Shown here: positions 9,440 to 20,635 of the stretch, piece after piece | Layout of the letters: each line of letters starts with the position of its first letter | Position numbering within the stretch: the stretch's first letter is position 1 | Origin: Prorocentrum cordatum | Lineage: Eukaryota; Sar; Dinophyceae; Prorocentrales; Prorocentraceae | Assembly: GCA_963575745.1 (NCBI GenBank) | Contig: CAUYUJ010003970.1 | Location: 10,950 to 74,104, forward strand | Length of the DNA: 63,155 nt | Direction of reading: 5' to 3' | The notes under the pieces: generated by a model | Told to the model about the DNA's origin: nothing | Database searches by the model: none | The model's input: only the letters and a program-made list of their open reading frames with translations | Program-made: the position numbers and the translations under genes

Positions 9440-12040
9440 GGGAGGAGGAGTAGGAGTAGGAGTAGGAGTCAAGCTAGCCAGCTCGAGCGAGTCAAGCATG
9501 GCATGCCCAGTCCCACCCGCCCTCCCACAACATAAGAAGCAAAGCTGGCACAACTGTGGGCCGAAGTCACACCGGCCAGCCGGTTTGGTACAGCTGATGC
9601 GGCCGCGATGGCGGTTGCCGTCGGGATCTGGCGAGCGCGTGTTGAATGCCGCGCACGCATTGCCAGACGAGTCGAGAATGGCCCGGTACACCGCAGGAAG
9701 CCAGAGGTGGCCGGAGGAAGCCCGACGGTCTGACAGGACACCCCAAAGAATTTTTGTGAAAAAGCATTGGGTTTTTGATGTTTTTATGTTGAAATGCTTG
9801 CAGAAACACAGTATTCGGTAGGATTCTGACATGAACGCGCGAGTGTGCTCTTTGTAGTATTTTTTGCACAGGATTCGCGGCCTGGGTGCATGACAGAGCA
9901 TCGCGAGTGCACCGCGCGATGACGTGAAATCGCTGGATTCGACCGAATTCTTAAGATTCCTATGGTTTTCCTATGATTTCAGCAAGAGAGCCCGGGCGGG
10001 AAATTTGTATATTTTTTTGTGAAAAAGCATTGGGTTTTTGATGTTTTTATGTTGAAATGCTTGCAAACACACGGTGTTCGGTAGGATTCTGACATGAACG
10101 CGCGCGTGTGCTCTTTGTGGTATTTTTTGCAATGGATTATCGCCGTGGACGACAGGACGTCCACGTCGAGAGGAAAAAATAAGAAACATGTTGATTTTGT
10201 ATTGTTTTTTACAGGTTAGGATGGGACCACCCGGATGCGGCCCCTATCGGCCGGCCTGAGGGGGGAGTAGGAGTATATTCTAATAAGGAATAAGGATAAG
10301 GAATAAGGATAGGAGTAGGAGTAGGAAGCAGGGAGTGTAGGAGTTCAAGCCAGCCAGCTCGAGCGAAGTTTTTAAAGCATGGCATGCCCAGTCCCACCCG
10401 CCTCCCACAACATAAGAAGCAAAGCTGGCACAACTGGGGGCCGAAGTCACACCGGCCAGCCGGTTTGGTACAGCTGATGCGGCCGCGATGGCGGTTGCCG
10501 ACGGGAACTGGCGAGCGCGTGTTGAATGCCGCGCACGCATTGTCAGACGAGTCGAGAATGGCCCGGTACACCGCAGGAAGCCAGAGGTGGCCGGAGGAAG
10601 CCCGACGGTCTGACAGGACACCCCAAAACATTTTTGTGAAAAAGCATTTGGTTTTTGATGTTTTTATGTTGAAATGCTTGCAAACACACGGTGTTCGGTA
10701 GGATTCTGACATGAACGCGCGAGTGTGCTCTTTGTGGTATTTTCTCCACAGGATTCGCGGCCCGGGTGCATGACAGAGCATCGCGAGTGCACCGCGCGAT
10801 GACGTGAAATCGCTGGATTTGACCGAATTCTTAAGATTCCCCTGGTTTTCTTATGATTTCAGCAAGAGAGCCCGGGCGGGAAATTTGTACAATTTTTTGT
10901 GAAAAAAACATTGGGTTTTTGATGTTTTTATGTTGAAATGCTTGCAAACACACGGTGTTCGGTAGGATTCTGACATGAACGCGCGCGTGTGCTCTTTGTG
11001 GTATTTTTGCAATGGATTATCGCCGTGGACGACAGGACGTCCATGTCGAGAGGAAAAAATAAAAAAATGTTGATTTTGTATTGTTTTTTACAGGTTAGGA
11101 TGGGACCACCCGGATGCGGCCCCTATCGGCCGGCCTGAGGGGGGAGTAGGAGTATATTCTAATAAGGAATAAGGATAGGAGTAGGAGTAGGAGTAGGAGT
11201 AGGAGTTGGAGTCAAGCTAGCCAGCTCGAGCGAGTCAAGCATGGCATGCCCAGTCCCACCCGCCCTCCCACAACATAAGAATCAAAGCTGGCACAACTGG
11301 GGGCCGAAGTCACACCGGCCAGCCGGTTTGGTACAGCTGATGCGGCCGCGATGGCGGTTGCCGACGGGAACTGGCGAGCGCGTGTTGAATGCCGCGCACG
11401 CATTGCCAGACGAGTCGAGAATGGCCCGGTACACCGCAGGAAGCCAGAGAGGTGGCCGGAGGAAACCCGACGGTCTGACAGGACACCCCAAAGCATTTTT
11501 GTGAAAAAGCATTGGGTTTTTGATGTTTATGTTGAAATGCTTGCAAACACACGGTGTTCGGTAGGATTTTGACATGAACGCGCGAGTGTGCTCTTTGTGG
11601 TATTTTTGCACAGGATTCGCGGCCTGGGTGCATGACAGAGCATCGCGAGTGCACCGCGCGATGACGTGAAATCGCTGGATTTGACCGAATTCTTAAGATT
11701 CCTATGGTTTTCCTATGATTTCAGCAAGAGAGCCGGGCAGGAAATTTGTAGAATTTTTGTGAAAAAGCATTGGGTTTTTGATGTTTTTATGTTGAAATGC
11801 TTGCAGACACACGGTGTTCGGTAGGATTCTGACATGAACGCGCGAGTGTGCTCTTTGTGGTATTTTTTGCAATGGATTATCGCCGTGGACGACAGGACGT
11901 CCATGTCGAGAGGAAAAAATAAGAAAAATGTTGATTTTATATTGTTTTTACAGGTTAGGATGGGACCCCCCGGATGCGGCCCTATCTGCCGGCTGGGGGT
12001 GGAGAGTAGAAATATATTCTAATAAGGAATACAGGATAGG
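9440..12040 (+). repeat. Three tandem copies of an 860-880 bp unit
   Basis: The landmark ATGGCATGCCCAGTCCCACC occurs at 9498, 10379 and 11241, giving periods of 881 and 862 bp. Within each unit a block of about 130 bp (AAAGCATTGGGTTTTTGATG to the GTGGTATTTTTTGCA region) occurs twice, so it is present six times. Each unit ends with TTTTTACAGGTTAGGATGGG and a GGAATAAGGATAGGAGTAGG microsatellite. A fourth copy lies inverted at 34595-35470. The minus strand has a frame of about 130-150 codons (MLCHAP start, then VYRAILDSSGNACAAFNTRS and a Cys-rich CQLCFLCC end) open in copies 1 and 2 and in the inverted copy, but frameshifted in copy 3. Confidence 0.95.
9498..9901 (-). other. Repeat-borne open frame (copy 1)
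   Basis: The part of the minus-strand frame inside the repeat unit runs from the Met at 9901 through LWLPAVYRAILDSS to a Cys-rich end. I recognise no family. It is repeated in copy 2 (Met at 10781) and in the inverted copy on the + strand (Met at 34999). Near identity of the copies explains the shared openness without selection, so a product is not established. Confidence 0.25.
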
Positions 12041-12810
12041 AGGAGGAGGAGGAGGAGGAGGAGGAGGAGAGGAGGAGGAGGAGGAGGAGGAGGAGGTGGT
12101 GGAGGGGAGGAGAGGAAGAGGAGGAGGAGTGGAGGAGGAGGAGGAGCGGCGGAGAAGGACGGAGAGGAGGAGGAGGAGGAGGAGGATTGCCGCTGCACTG
12201 CTCTGATATGATTCCTGGCAGCCGTCGAGTACGGCACGGCCGCCAGGCCGCGGTCGAGCACGGCGCAAAACCAGACGAGCACCGCACAGGACTGGTCATA
12301 CATGTGGTGCTGCCCGCACCAAGATGCGGGAGGAGGAGAAGGAGAAGGGGATTGGGGGAGGGAGAGGAGGAGGAGGAGGAGGAGGAGGAGGAGGGAGGTG
12401 CAGGAGGAGGCGGAGTAGGAGGAGGAGGAGGGAGGAGGAGGAGGAGGAGGAGGCGGAGGGGGAGGAGGAGGAGGATGAGGAGCGGAGGAGGAGGAGGAGG
12501 AGGAAATAGGAGGAATAGGAGAAGAGAAGGATTAGGAGGAATAGGAGGAATAGGAGAATCGTGAGGATAGGCGGCGGAGGAATGAGGATGAGGAGGAGGC
12601 GGAGGAAGCGAGGAGGAGGAGGAGGAGGAGGAGGAGGAATCGGAGGAGGGGGAGGAGGAGGTGGAGGAGGGGGAGGAGGAGGAGGAGGGTGAGGAGGAGG
12701 AGGAGGAGGAGGAGGAGGAGGAGGAGGAGGAGGAGGAGGAGGAGGAGGGGAGGAGGAGGCGGAGGAGGAGAGGGGAGGAGGCGGAGGAGGAGGAGGAGGA
12801 GGAGGTCGAC
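12026..12810 (+). repeat. Long (GGA)n-rich region
   Basis: About 780 bp dominated by GGA/GAA triplets, interrupted at about 12185-12320 by a unique GC-rich segment. Frames are poly-Gly/Arg/Glu or poly-Ser/Pro and are not credible genes. Confidence 0.95.
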
Positions 12811-13264
12811 GACGTCGACGACAAGACGGCCACCCCTCTGCGGGGGAGGCCTCCCGCCAGCCGCGGCGCGCCCGCGGACGCCCAGGCGCGCCGCCGCCTG
12901 GGGTGGGGCGGTCCCGCGCTCCCGCGGGCGCGGTGGGCCGTCGTCCGCCTCGGCCTCCTGGTCGCGCGGTAATCGCCCGCTGGCCTGCGTCCGCCTCGGC
13001 TTCCTTCCTTCTCCTCGGTCTCCTCCTCCTCCTCCTCCTTCTCCTCCTCCTCCTCGGTCTCCTCCTCCTCCTCCTCCTCCTCCTCGGCCGCCCTCCTTTT
13101 CCTCCTTCTCGGCGTCCTCGGCCTCCCTCCTCCGCAGCGTCCTCGGCCTTCCTCCTTCTCGGCCTTCTCGGCCTCGTGCTCCTTCTCCTCGGCCTACTTG
13201 GCCTCCTCATCGGCGCATCGGGCGTTTCGCCCGAGACTTCCTCACCATGTATGACCCGGAAGCT
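12811..13264. repeat. GC-rich spacer, then (CCT)n/TCGGCCTCC region
   Basis: 12811-13000 is GC-rich without a motif. About 13010-13210 switches to CCTCCT and CTTCTCGGCCTCC units, so the purine-rich strand changes at this point. Confidence 0.8.
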
Positions 13265-13715
13265 TAACCATTGGCAACAGCTCCGCAGATGGAGGGCGGG
13301 CCGTTTTCAAAATGCTCGCCTGAGCGCCGCGCACATTCGTTGTTTTATACATCGCTTGCAAGAGCTTTACGGACCGAGGGCGGGCCGTTTTCAAAATGTG
13401 GTTCTCGCCTTCAGCGCCGTGCGCACTCCTTGTAATTTGTAAGCAATTGCAAGAGCTTCACAGATGGAGGGCGGGCCGTTTTCAAAATGTGGCTCTCGCC
13501 TTAGCGCCGTGTGCGCTCGTTTGAAAGATTTGTAAGAGCTTCGCAGAGTGAGGGTGCGTCATTTTCAAAGTGTGGTTCTCGCCCTAACACCGCGCACATT
13601 CGCTGCAAAATTTTGCAAGAGCTTCACGGATGGAGGGCGGCTCGTTTTCAAAACGTGGTTCTCGCTGTCGCGCCGCGCGCACCCCTTGCAAACAAGTGCA
13701 AGAGTTTCACGGACT
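13265..13715 (+). repeat. ~85-bp tandem array, five units
   Basis: GAGGGCGGGCCGTTTTCAAA recurs (with variants) at about 13292, 13376, 13468, 13547 and 13633. Each is followed by a CTCGCC...AGCGCC.CGCGCAC...TTGCAAGAGCTT block. Diverged units also occur at about 14530-14680. Confidence 0.9.
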
Positions 13716-14034
13716 CCCACGGTCAAGGTATCAGAAAAAGATGTTTGGGAACAATTTTGGATTATGAGGGCACAACAGTTACGTTGACTCGTGGTGTTAA
13801 AGTCCCAGGAGTGGCGTTCTGGTACAATTCAGGATCGTCAAGATGCAACAGTCAGGTTGGTCCGTGGCGTTGGAGTCCCGAGAATCATGTTTTGAAATGC
13901 CTCAGGGTCTTCAAACGGTTGTCTTCCAACCAGGCAGTTCCCTCAGTGGGAATGAACTCGTGTAGGGGCCTATGAAGAGGGAGCTCAGAGGGAGGGTTTA
14001 TGCCAACATCGTTGATGACTGCTGGGTTTACACT
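13716..14034. other. No gene recognised
   Basis: Moderate-GC unique sequence. It contains a weak internal repeat of a GGTGTTAAAGTCCC/GGCGTTGGAGTCCC type segment (about 13791 and 13864). No domain was found in any frame. Confidence 0.5.
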
Positions 14035-14158
14035 GGTTCCTCCCCCTCCTCCGCCTCCCCCTCCTCCTCCTCCTCCTCCTCCTCCTCCCCCTCCTCCTCC
14101 TCCTATTATTATTATTATTCCTCCTCCTCCTCCTCCTCCTCCTCCTCCTCCTCCATTC
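14035..14158. repeat. (CCT)n with a short TTA patch
   Basis: CCTCCT run interrupted by a TATTATTATTATTATT patch at about 14104-14119. Confidence 0.95.
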
Positions 14159-15349
14159 CTTTCACTTACAAGCGGCTCTCCCCTGTCGTGCCCTCCGCGT
14201 GTCGGCAGGGCGGGCCGGGCGTTTCGCCTGAGCCTTCCTGACCACTTCTGATCCTGGAGCTTGGGGGCTGCAGTCCCTCAGGGCTTGGCGACTTTTCGCC
14301 AATCGATTTGTGGAGATCAAGCCAGAGAAATCCAGGTGAGTGCAGATAAAGCGAGGTAAATCCAGGTACACCCAGGCAAATCGAAACAAATCCGGGCGAA
14401 ACCAGGTAAATCCAGAGAGATCTCCAGGACAAGTTTGAGAAATTCGCAGCTGCTCCAGCGCGAGTCGAAGGACGGCAGAAGTCGTTAAGCCTTTAACGAT
14501 GCAGCAGCATTAAGGATGGTTGGGGGTGGTTTAAAAGATGTGGCTCTCGCCTTAGCGCCTCGCAAACTCGCCTTGAACTGTCGCAGCAGGTCCGCGCATG
14601 GAGGGCGGATCCTTTGCAGAAGGCGGCTCGCGCCTTAGCGCTGCTCACCTTCGCTTTGAAGTACTGCAGCGGTTTCAGATATGGAAAAAAGGGGCTGTGT
14701 CGTAAGTTGTTGCTGTCGCCGTGGCCTTCTGGCTCAAGGGGCGGCCCAGAGCGCAGCCCAGGACGCGCTCTCTCTTCCTCTCTCGCAAACGCCCCCGCGC
14801 CCGCCAGGCGCCCCAAGGCGCGACGGCCACACGGAGACAGTCCCGTTCCGGAGGGGGGGCAGGAGAGGGGGGCTACCCGCACCCATGCTCCACCTGGGGC
14901 CTTCGGGGAAAGGGGGGGGGTTAGTAGAGCGGCGGGTCCACCCAATAGGGAGAGACGGACAGACCGTAGACAGCGCACCTTGCCAGTAGCGTCGTGTTGT
15001 GCATGGGGTACCTTGTCTGAAATGCTGGAGACGTACTAGTTGCGTCTCTCTCTCTCTCCCTCCCCACTCCCGCGCCGCGGGCCCCTTCCTCCCGGACCTC
15101 CCCTTTGCGATGCCATGCAGCTCCGCTGACTCGGGAGCGCGGGCCAGCTAGCAGCGCTCGATTCGATTCCTCCGATTCAGATTCGATTCGACTCCGATAG
15201 CTTCCGATTCCGCTTCGACTCGCCTTGGGAGTCCGACCTGGGCTCCGATCTCCCACGGGAGGCGCACTTGCCTGCAGACCTCCGCCGATATTCGATTCTT
15301 CACGATTCGGCTACCGATTTCCGCCGATCCGATCCATTTCGATCGCCGA
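14159..15349. other. No convincing gene
   Basis: Contains a CCAGGTAAATC-type short repeat (about 14330-14420), diverged 85-bp units (about 14530-14680), a degenerate SL-like string at 14719-14738 and a GATTCGATTCCGATT-rich patch (about 15155-15330). Short frames have no recognisable domain. Confidence 0.5.
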
Positions 15350-15555
15350 TCATCCTCCTTCTTCTCCTCCTCTTCCTCCTCCTCCTCTTCCTGCTCCTCC
15401 TCCTCCTCCTCCTCCTCCTCCTCCTCATCCTCATCCTGATCCCCCTCCTGCTCTTCCTGCTCCGCCTCCTCCTCCTGCTCCGCCTCCTGCTCCGCCTCCT
15501 CCTCCTCCTCCTCCTCCCCCTCCTCCTCCTCCGTCTCCTCCTCCGTCTCATCCCG
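15350..15555. repeat. (CCT)n tract
   Basis: CCT/CTT triplets with occasional CATC and CTGCTC. A pure (TC)n run follows at about 15731-15760. Confidence 0.95.
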
Positions 15556-15932
15556 ATTCGATCCTGGGCCATCTGGACAGCGCAAGGCGGAACGCCCGAG
15601 ACGCCGCGGGCGGCGGGTCTCTCGTGGACGAGCGTGGTCGGGGGGCTGAATGACCCTTGCCTCGGGTCGCTGACCAGCGGGCCTTGGGCCCCCCCGCCTT
15701 CCTTCTTCGAGGCCATCTGAGGCTTTCTGATGTCTCTCTCTCTCTCTCTCTCTTTCTCTCACCTTTTCTTTTGGCGGGGGTTCTGGGGTCCTGATGCTGT
15801 TTCCTGAGGCCCCCCCCCCGCTTCAGAGGCTACTCTGAGGCCGTGGGGTGGAGTAGAGGTCGCTGCATCGCGCCGCGCGGGTACGGCGCGGGCTTCGCAG
15901 ACAGACCGCAGTGGCCCGCAGTGCGCAGGGGG

Positions 15933-16203
15933 GAGAAAAGGAGGAGGAGGAGGAGGAGCAGGAGGAGGAGGAGGAGGAGGAGGAGGAGGAGGAGGAGGAG
16001 CAGGAGGCGGAGCAGAAGGAGGAGCAGGAGGGGAGGGAGGAGGAGGAGGATAGGCGGAGGAGAGGAGGAGGAGGAGAAGGAGGGGAGGAGGAAGAGGAGG
16101 AGGAGGAGGAGGATGAGGAGAGGAGGAGGAGGAGGAGGAGGAGGAGCAGGGAGGAGGAGGAGGAGGAGGAGGAGGAGGAGGAGGAGGAGGAGGAGGAGGA
16201 GAG
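15933..16203 (+). repeat. (GGA)n tract
   Basis: Purine tract of GGA with scattered C. The frames are poly-Glu/Arg/Gly only. Confidence 0.97.
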
Positions 16204-17333
16204 CTCAGCACAGCAGCAAAGAGCGAAGACGTGGCCAGGTGGCAAGGTGGAGAAGCGAGCCCTGGTCGGCTAGTCGTTGGTATCGGCGGGTTGGCTGGTT
16301 GGCTGGCTGTGTCACGTGCTCCTTTGGGCGGCTCGGACCCAGCCTTTACCGTCCTGGCCTGCGCTCTGGGGGCTTTAGGAATGACTGCTGCTGCTGCCTC
16401 CTGGGCAAGACTGCCGAGCTTCTGCTGCTGCTGCTGCCTGGTCAAGAAGCTGCAGCGCCTCGGAATTGATCTGGCCGCCCGACTCCATGGCGGCCACGAC
16501 CACTTACAAATGGGGACTGCTCGCCAATTCTGGGTACAGTTGGGGCCCATGCCAAGAAACACCATGCTCGCCTCCAGGGTGCCCTGGGTTTCTTGGGTTT
16601 CGATGGTGTTCGCCACGGAAGGCGTGACATTCCCACACCAAACAATCCATGGACGTCCCGGGGTCTCAGGGTTGGGTTTCTTGTGGAAGGTTTCTTGTGG
16701 CCAGACCTCCACTGTAGGGGCCGGCGCAGTTCCCCGGCGGCCGCTGGTAAGAAACATGTTTTGTCTTCGATGGTGACGGAGAGCACGCGGCGGCGATCCG
16801 CGGGTTCGGCCCGTTGGCGGCTTAACTGGTTAGTCTGTGTGGTCTGACTTGGTGGTCGTCTGCCCAGGAGCACTTGGTTGCGGTCGCTGTATCATGGGGG
16901 ATGCAGGCTTCACTGTGTATGATCCCCTGGTCTGTGCGAGAGCACTGCCTCAGTGGGATGCCGCCCGAGAACTTGTGGTCGCGCACCCGCATTCCCTCGA
17001 GCTGTTCCGAAAGGTACGCTTCGAGATCAGGGCGTGCGCTCGCGACCTCGGGCGGGTGCGACGCCGCTGCCTGCAGCAATGGTGAGGCCGTCCTTGAGGT
17101 CGGGGCTCGCGCCCCCTCCCGGTGGAGTCTGGCCTGTGTGTGTGGCTCGCTGCTTGTGTGCACAGAGCCCGCGTGACTGCGCGCAGCCGTTCTGGTTCGA
17201 GCACGGGGTTGGCTCGAGCCCTGGTGGCGCGCCCACTGAAGCTGGCCGGTGACCGGCGCTCTGCCCGCGCGGCGTGGGGTGGGGTGGGGGGCGCAGGGCC
17301 CGGGGCGCAGGGAGCCGCCGGCGCGGAGATGCG
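16204..17333. other. Unresolved coding potential, no domain
   Basis: A + frame from 16231 to 16776 is open for 181 codons and includes CTGCTGCTG/TGCTGC runs. Nothing in it resembles a known family. The long antisense frame over 16950-18620 is a shadow of the GC-rich zinc-finger region and is not annotated. Confidence 0.35.
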
Positions 17334-17858
17334 ATGGGCACGGAGGAGGCGAAGCAGCTGAAGAGGCCAGGCAACGCGGCCTGGCTGGAGCCCGAGGGCG
17401 AGCACGAGGCGCGCGCGGCGCACCCGCGCCCGGCAGGCGGCCTCGCGCCCGCGCAGGAGGCCGAGGGGGGCAGCGGCGAGCAGCGCCACGAGGCGGCCCA
17501 CGAGGCCGCGGAGGCGCAGGAGGGGGGCAAGGGAGGCCGCCAGTGGCACGAGCCCCAGTGGCAGAAGGCGGGCGGCGCCGAGGAGAGCGAGGAGGGCGGC
17601 TGGGAGCAGCAGTTCCTGGCCTGCAGGGCCCGCGCTCGCGAGGAGGGGGTGGTCGAGCCCGAGTGGTGGGGCGGCGCCTGGTGGGCGCAGCTCCCTGACG
17701 GCTCGTGGAAGGAGTGCATGGGCAAGTTCTACTGCGTGCACTGCTCCAAGCACCTCAACGAGATGACCCTCGAGGCGCACATCAGCGAGGCAGAACGGCG
17801 GGCTCGCCCATGCGGCGGCACCCGCGCGCAAGCTCCCCGCGCGAGGCCGTGCGCGTGA
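17334..17858 (+). CDS. Zinc-finger (matrin/U1-C-like) coding segment
   Basis: The ATG at 17334 opens a 174-codon frame. The first ~100 residues are an acidic, Ala/Glu-rich low-complexity region. It is followed by EPEWWGGAWWAQLPDGSWKE and then FYCVHCSKHLNEMTLEAHI. The C-x2-C and the His at the end of the motif fit a C2H2 finger of the matrin/U1-C kind, which usually needs a second His; here SEAERR follows instead, so the second ligand is missing or on a following exon. Such fingers usually bind RNA or DNA, but the target is unknown. GC-rich codon thirds and an uninterrupted frame make this one of the cleaner coding segments. The 3' end may be an unrecognised exon boundary. Confidence 0.5.
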   Translation: MGTEEAKQLKRPGNAAWLEPEGEHEARAAHPRPAGGLAPAQEAEGGSGEQRHEAAHEAAEAQEGGKGGRQWHEPQWQKAGGAEESEEGGWEQQFLACRARAREEGVVEPEWWGGAWWAQLPDGSWKECMGKFYCVHCSKHLNEMTLEAHISEAERRARPCGGTRAQAPRARPCA

Positions 17859-18219
17859 GCGCCCTCGTCGCCGAGGTGGCGCCCCGCGCCAGCGGCCCGC
17901 GCAGGTTGCCGCGTGCGGCCGCTGTGCGCCCCCGGGGCGCATAGCGGCCCGCTCTTCTGCCTCGCTGCGCGTGCGCTCCGACGGGCACCAGCGGAGGCTC
18001 GCGTGGCTGGGCGAGGGCCCAGGCCCCGGCCCCGCGAGCCAGACGCCGAGGCCGCCGGCGGCCCCGCCCAGCACTGCCTCGGAGGAGTGGCGGGAGCGCG
18101 CCCAGCAGCGGGCGGCCGGCAGCGCGGGGGCGGTTAAGACCTGGAGTGTGGGGAGGGGGATCGGCTGCAGAGGCCAGGCATGCGGCGCCCAGGGCGGCGT
18201 GCCCAGAGGTCCAGGCCCT
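17859..18219. other. No gene recognised
   Basis: GC-rich continuation after the zinc-finger frame, possibly further exon sequence of that gene. No motif seen. Confidence 0.4.
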
Positions 18220-18380
18220 CTCTCTCTCTCACCAGGTTCGGGCTTCTCGTCCGTGAGTCGTTTCTTGACGGTCCAGGGGCCCACGCGAGGGCCTCGGGAG
18301 GCCGAGAAAGTGGTCCAACGCCTTCGTCCTGATTTTTGTTGCGGCGCGATCGTGTCTGGACTCGAGTAGGGAGGGGCGAT
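18220..18380 (-). repeat. Dispersed repeat A, inverted copy
   Basis: Reads on the minus strand as a member of the family seen at 20868-21010. It shares the GACGGTCC..GGGCCC core and the TTCTCGTCC.TGAGTCGTT end. Confidence 0.75.
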
Positions 18381-18721
18381 CGATGACAGAATGGACTTGC
18401 CCCAGAAGTGATCTGTTCGCTGGCCCTCAGAGCCAGCACTCCGCCTCGAGGGCGCCCGGGGCCGACGCCAGCCACGCGCAGACCGGGGGCGGGGGGGAGG
18501 AGGGGAGGTAGATGTAAAATCGCGGGGGGGACGTAGATGTAGGGGGACGAGGGGGGGGGGGGGGGCGACGTGATTTTGCTGTGTTTTGTTATTCTCTGGG
18601 AGGGCCTGGACCCAATCCACTTTATCCGCCTTCCCACTTCATGTTTTTACCTACTTCTTCCGACCGACGTGCAACGTTGAATGCCGCCAGCGACCCAGAA
18701 TCGGTCGATGCTGAACGATCT

Positions 18722-19047
18722 GACGTTCCGGAAACGGCCGATCGTTCAACGCTGAACGATCCCTGCGGTGTCAGGAACCAGGGCGCCGAAGTCGGCACGA
18801 TGCGAACCCGCCCGCACTCGGGGAGCAAACAATTACATAAACACAGAATCTCAGAGGTCCGCGCCGATTTCTCTGGAGTCCCCCGGCGGCGCCGGGCGCC
18901 AGGAAGGGGGTTCCAGCGCCGATCCGAGAAATCTGCGCGGACCTCCGAGATTCTGTTCGTGCGGGTTCGCGTCGTGCCGACTGCGGCGTTGGTTTCTGAG
19001 ACCGCGCGGATCGTTCAACCTCGGATCATCGGCCGTTTCCAGAACGT
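18722..19047. repeat. Long foldback element with MITE-like core
   Basis: The outer left arm, from ACGTTCCGGAAACGGCC through GCGAACCCGCCCGCAC, is mirrored by the sequence ending in GGCCGTTTCCAGAACGT. Inside, CAGAGGTCCGCGC ... GCGCGGACCTCCG matches the arms of the 199-bp MITE. It is a diverged relative with an extra ~90-bp outer arm on each side. Confidence 0.75.
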
Positions 19048-19082
19048 TGTTGCTGCTTGCTCCCCTACGTTCGGACGGGCCT

Positions 19083-19500
19083 AGAATCGAGATAGGTCCG
19101 TTCCAGAGCGTTCCAGCATGCTCTGAATCGGCCGCGGTGCCCACACCCTCCAATCCCGATGATTCATATAGATCTCCGATTTCTATACCGGTCTGATTTT
19201 GCCTCGACTCCCTGATATCCGACATGGACCAAAAGTGCAGCATCGCAGAAAAGATTAGATCCGAGCCCTGGACCCCTCTTTCTGCGCCCATCTTTCGGGC
19301 TGTATCGGTCTGTGAGGGCCCCGGGGCCCGAAACTACGCGACAACGCCCGTCGTGAAGGGCTTATGATCGCGAGAAGTCCGTTCCAGCGCGTTCCGGCAC
19401 GCGCTGAGACGGCCGCGGTGCCCGATACATCCTCCAAGCCCGCCGCCGATTCTCTCAGATCTCCGATCCCTGCCGCTCCGATGTTGCTTCGACGCTGCCC
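19083..19500 (+). repeat. Two diverged direct copies (~130 bp)
   Basis: 19083-19215 and 19363-19500 share GTCCGTTCCAG.GCGTTCC, CGGCCGCGGTGCCC and CAGATCTCCGAT in the same order. A partial repeat B fragment lies between them (about 19265-19350). Confidence 0.7.
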
Positions 19501-19554
19501 AACACACATCCGCCGAGATACCATTTTTTTGAATCCGCACGCGCCCCCAGGGCC

Positions 19555-19735
19555 CTGGGATCCTGGCGCTGCAATCTCTTCACCACGGGCGTTCTCGCCC
19601 CAGTTTCGGGCCCGGGGGCCCTCACAGATCGATCCGGCTCGAAACATGACGCAGAAAGACGGGGTCCGGGGCTCTGGGCGTGATTTTCTGGGATGCTGCA
19701 GTTTTTTTGCAACGCCGGATCTCGGGGGAGGTCCC
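19555..19735 (+). repeat. Dispersed repeat B, copy
   Basis: GATCCTGGCGCTGCAATC through GATCGATCCGGCTCGA to TTGCAACGCCGGATCTCG. It aligns in order with the copy at 3795-3965. Confidence 0.8.
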
Positions 19736-19814
19736 GACCCCTTCCCCTAGGGGCGGCTGCTCGCCCCGGATCCGTTTCCGACGCCCCCCAGGCCCGAGAA
19801 CGCCCTCGAGGGCG

Positions 19815-19945
19815 CGAAGTTATTCGCGCTTCGCGGTTCGGCTCCGATTCCTCCTCATCCTCCTCTTCTCCCCTGGGAGGCGGCGCGAAAGCGCGAAGTG
19901 ATTCGCACTTCGCGCTGCGCGCAGCGCGAAGCGCGAAGTTAGGAG
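19815..19945. repeat. GCGCGAAG palindromic cluster
   Basis: Repeated CGCGAAGT and its complement ACTTCGCG form nested hairpins, e.g. AGTGATTCGCACTTCGCGC followed by GCAGCGCGAAGCGCGAAG. Confidence 0.8.
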
Positions 19946-20054
19946 CCCTAGGGGGGGCCGAAGTCCAGGAAGCACCGGCGGCTTGAAAAAGTCAGACCCT
20001 CGGATGTTTGGGCTCGTCAGCCTGCCCACGCCGCCGCGCAGGATGGCGGAGGAC

Positions 20055-20084
20055 GGCCTCGTCGTCGTCGTCGTCGTCCTCGTC

Positions 20085-20126
<42 letters not shown>

Positions 20127-20138
20127 CTCGTCCTCGTC

Positions 20139-20232
<94 letters not shown>

Positions 20233-20235
20233 GCG
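20055..20235. repeat. (GTC)n microsatellite
   Basis: About 180 bp of CGTCGTCGT with CCTCGTCCTC interruptions. It follows a fragment (about 19986-20055) shared with the ends of the duplicated blocks at 31.3 and 33.7 kb, two of which also run into a GTC tract. Confidence 0.97.
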
Positions 20236-20264
20236 TTTTGGTCCTCCTCCTCCTCCTCCTCCTC

Positions 20265-20470
20265 CTCGGATCTCTGGGGCCTTCGCCTTGCACGTACGTT
20301 CCCAGGCCCCCGACGTCACGATTTTTCCCGACGTCGAACCCCCAGAGGTCTCGACCCCTTCCCCGGGACCGGCTTCTCATCCTGAGTCTTTTTGGCGGTC
20401 CCGAGGCCCGGCGCGGGGCCCCAGAGGCCGCAATGGCGAACCACCTCCCGCCATTTTGTTTCGTCATCGC
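20265..20470 (-). repeat. Dispersed repeat A, inverted copy
   Basis: Contains AGAGGTCTCGACCCCTTCCC and GGCTTCTCATCCTGAGTC, the complement of the core of the + copies. Confidence 0.8.
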
Positions 20471-20514
20471 TCGAGGGGGTCTGGAGAGACAACGGCGGCT
20501 TCCCCAACCAGCTT

Positions 20515-20635
20515 CTCCTCCTCCTCCTCCGCCTCCTCCGCCTCCCCCGCCTCCTCCTCCTCCTCCTCCTCCTCCTCCTCCTCCTCCTCCTCCTCCTCCT
20601 CCTCCTCCTCCTCCTCCTCCTCCTCCTACTCGAGG
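20515..20635. repeat. (CCT)n tract
   Basis: Nearly pure CCT triplets. Confidence 0.97.

Noticed and set aside
8510-9901. 463-codon minus-strand frame
   Set aside because: Joins the antisense of the ARM repeats to the repeat-borne frame of the 860-bp unit; a chance run-on.
16950-18620. 556-codon minus-strand open frame
   Set aside because: Antisense to the zinc-finger frame; Ala/Leu/Pro/Arg composition is what GC-rich third positions produce in antisense, and no domain is seen.
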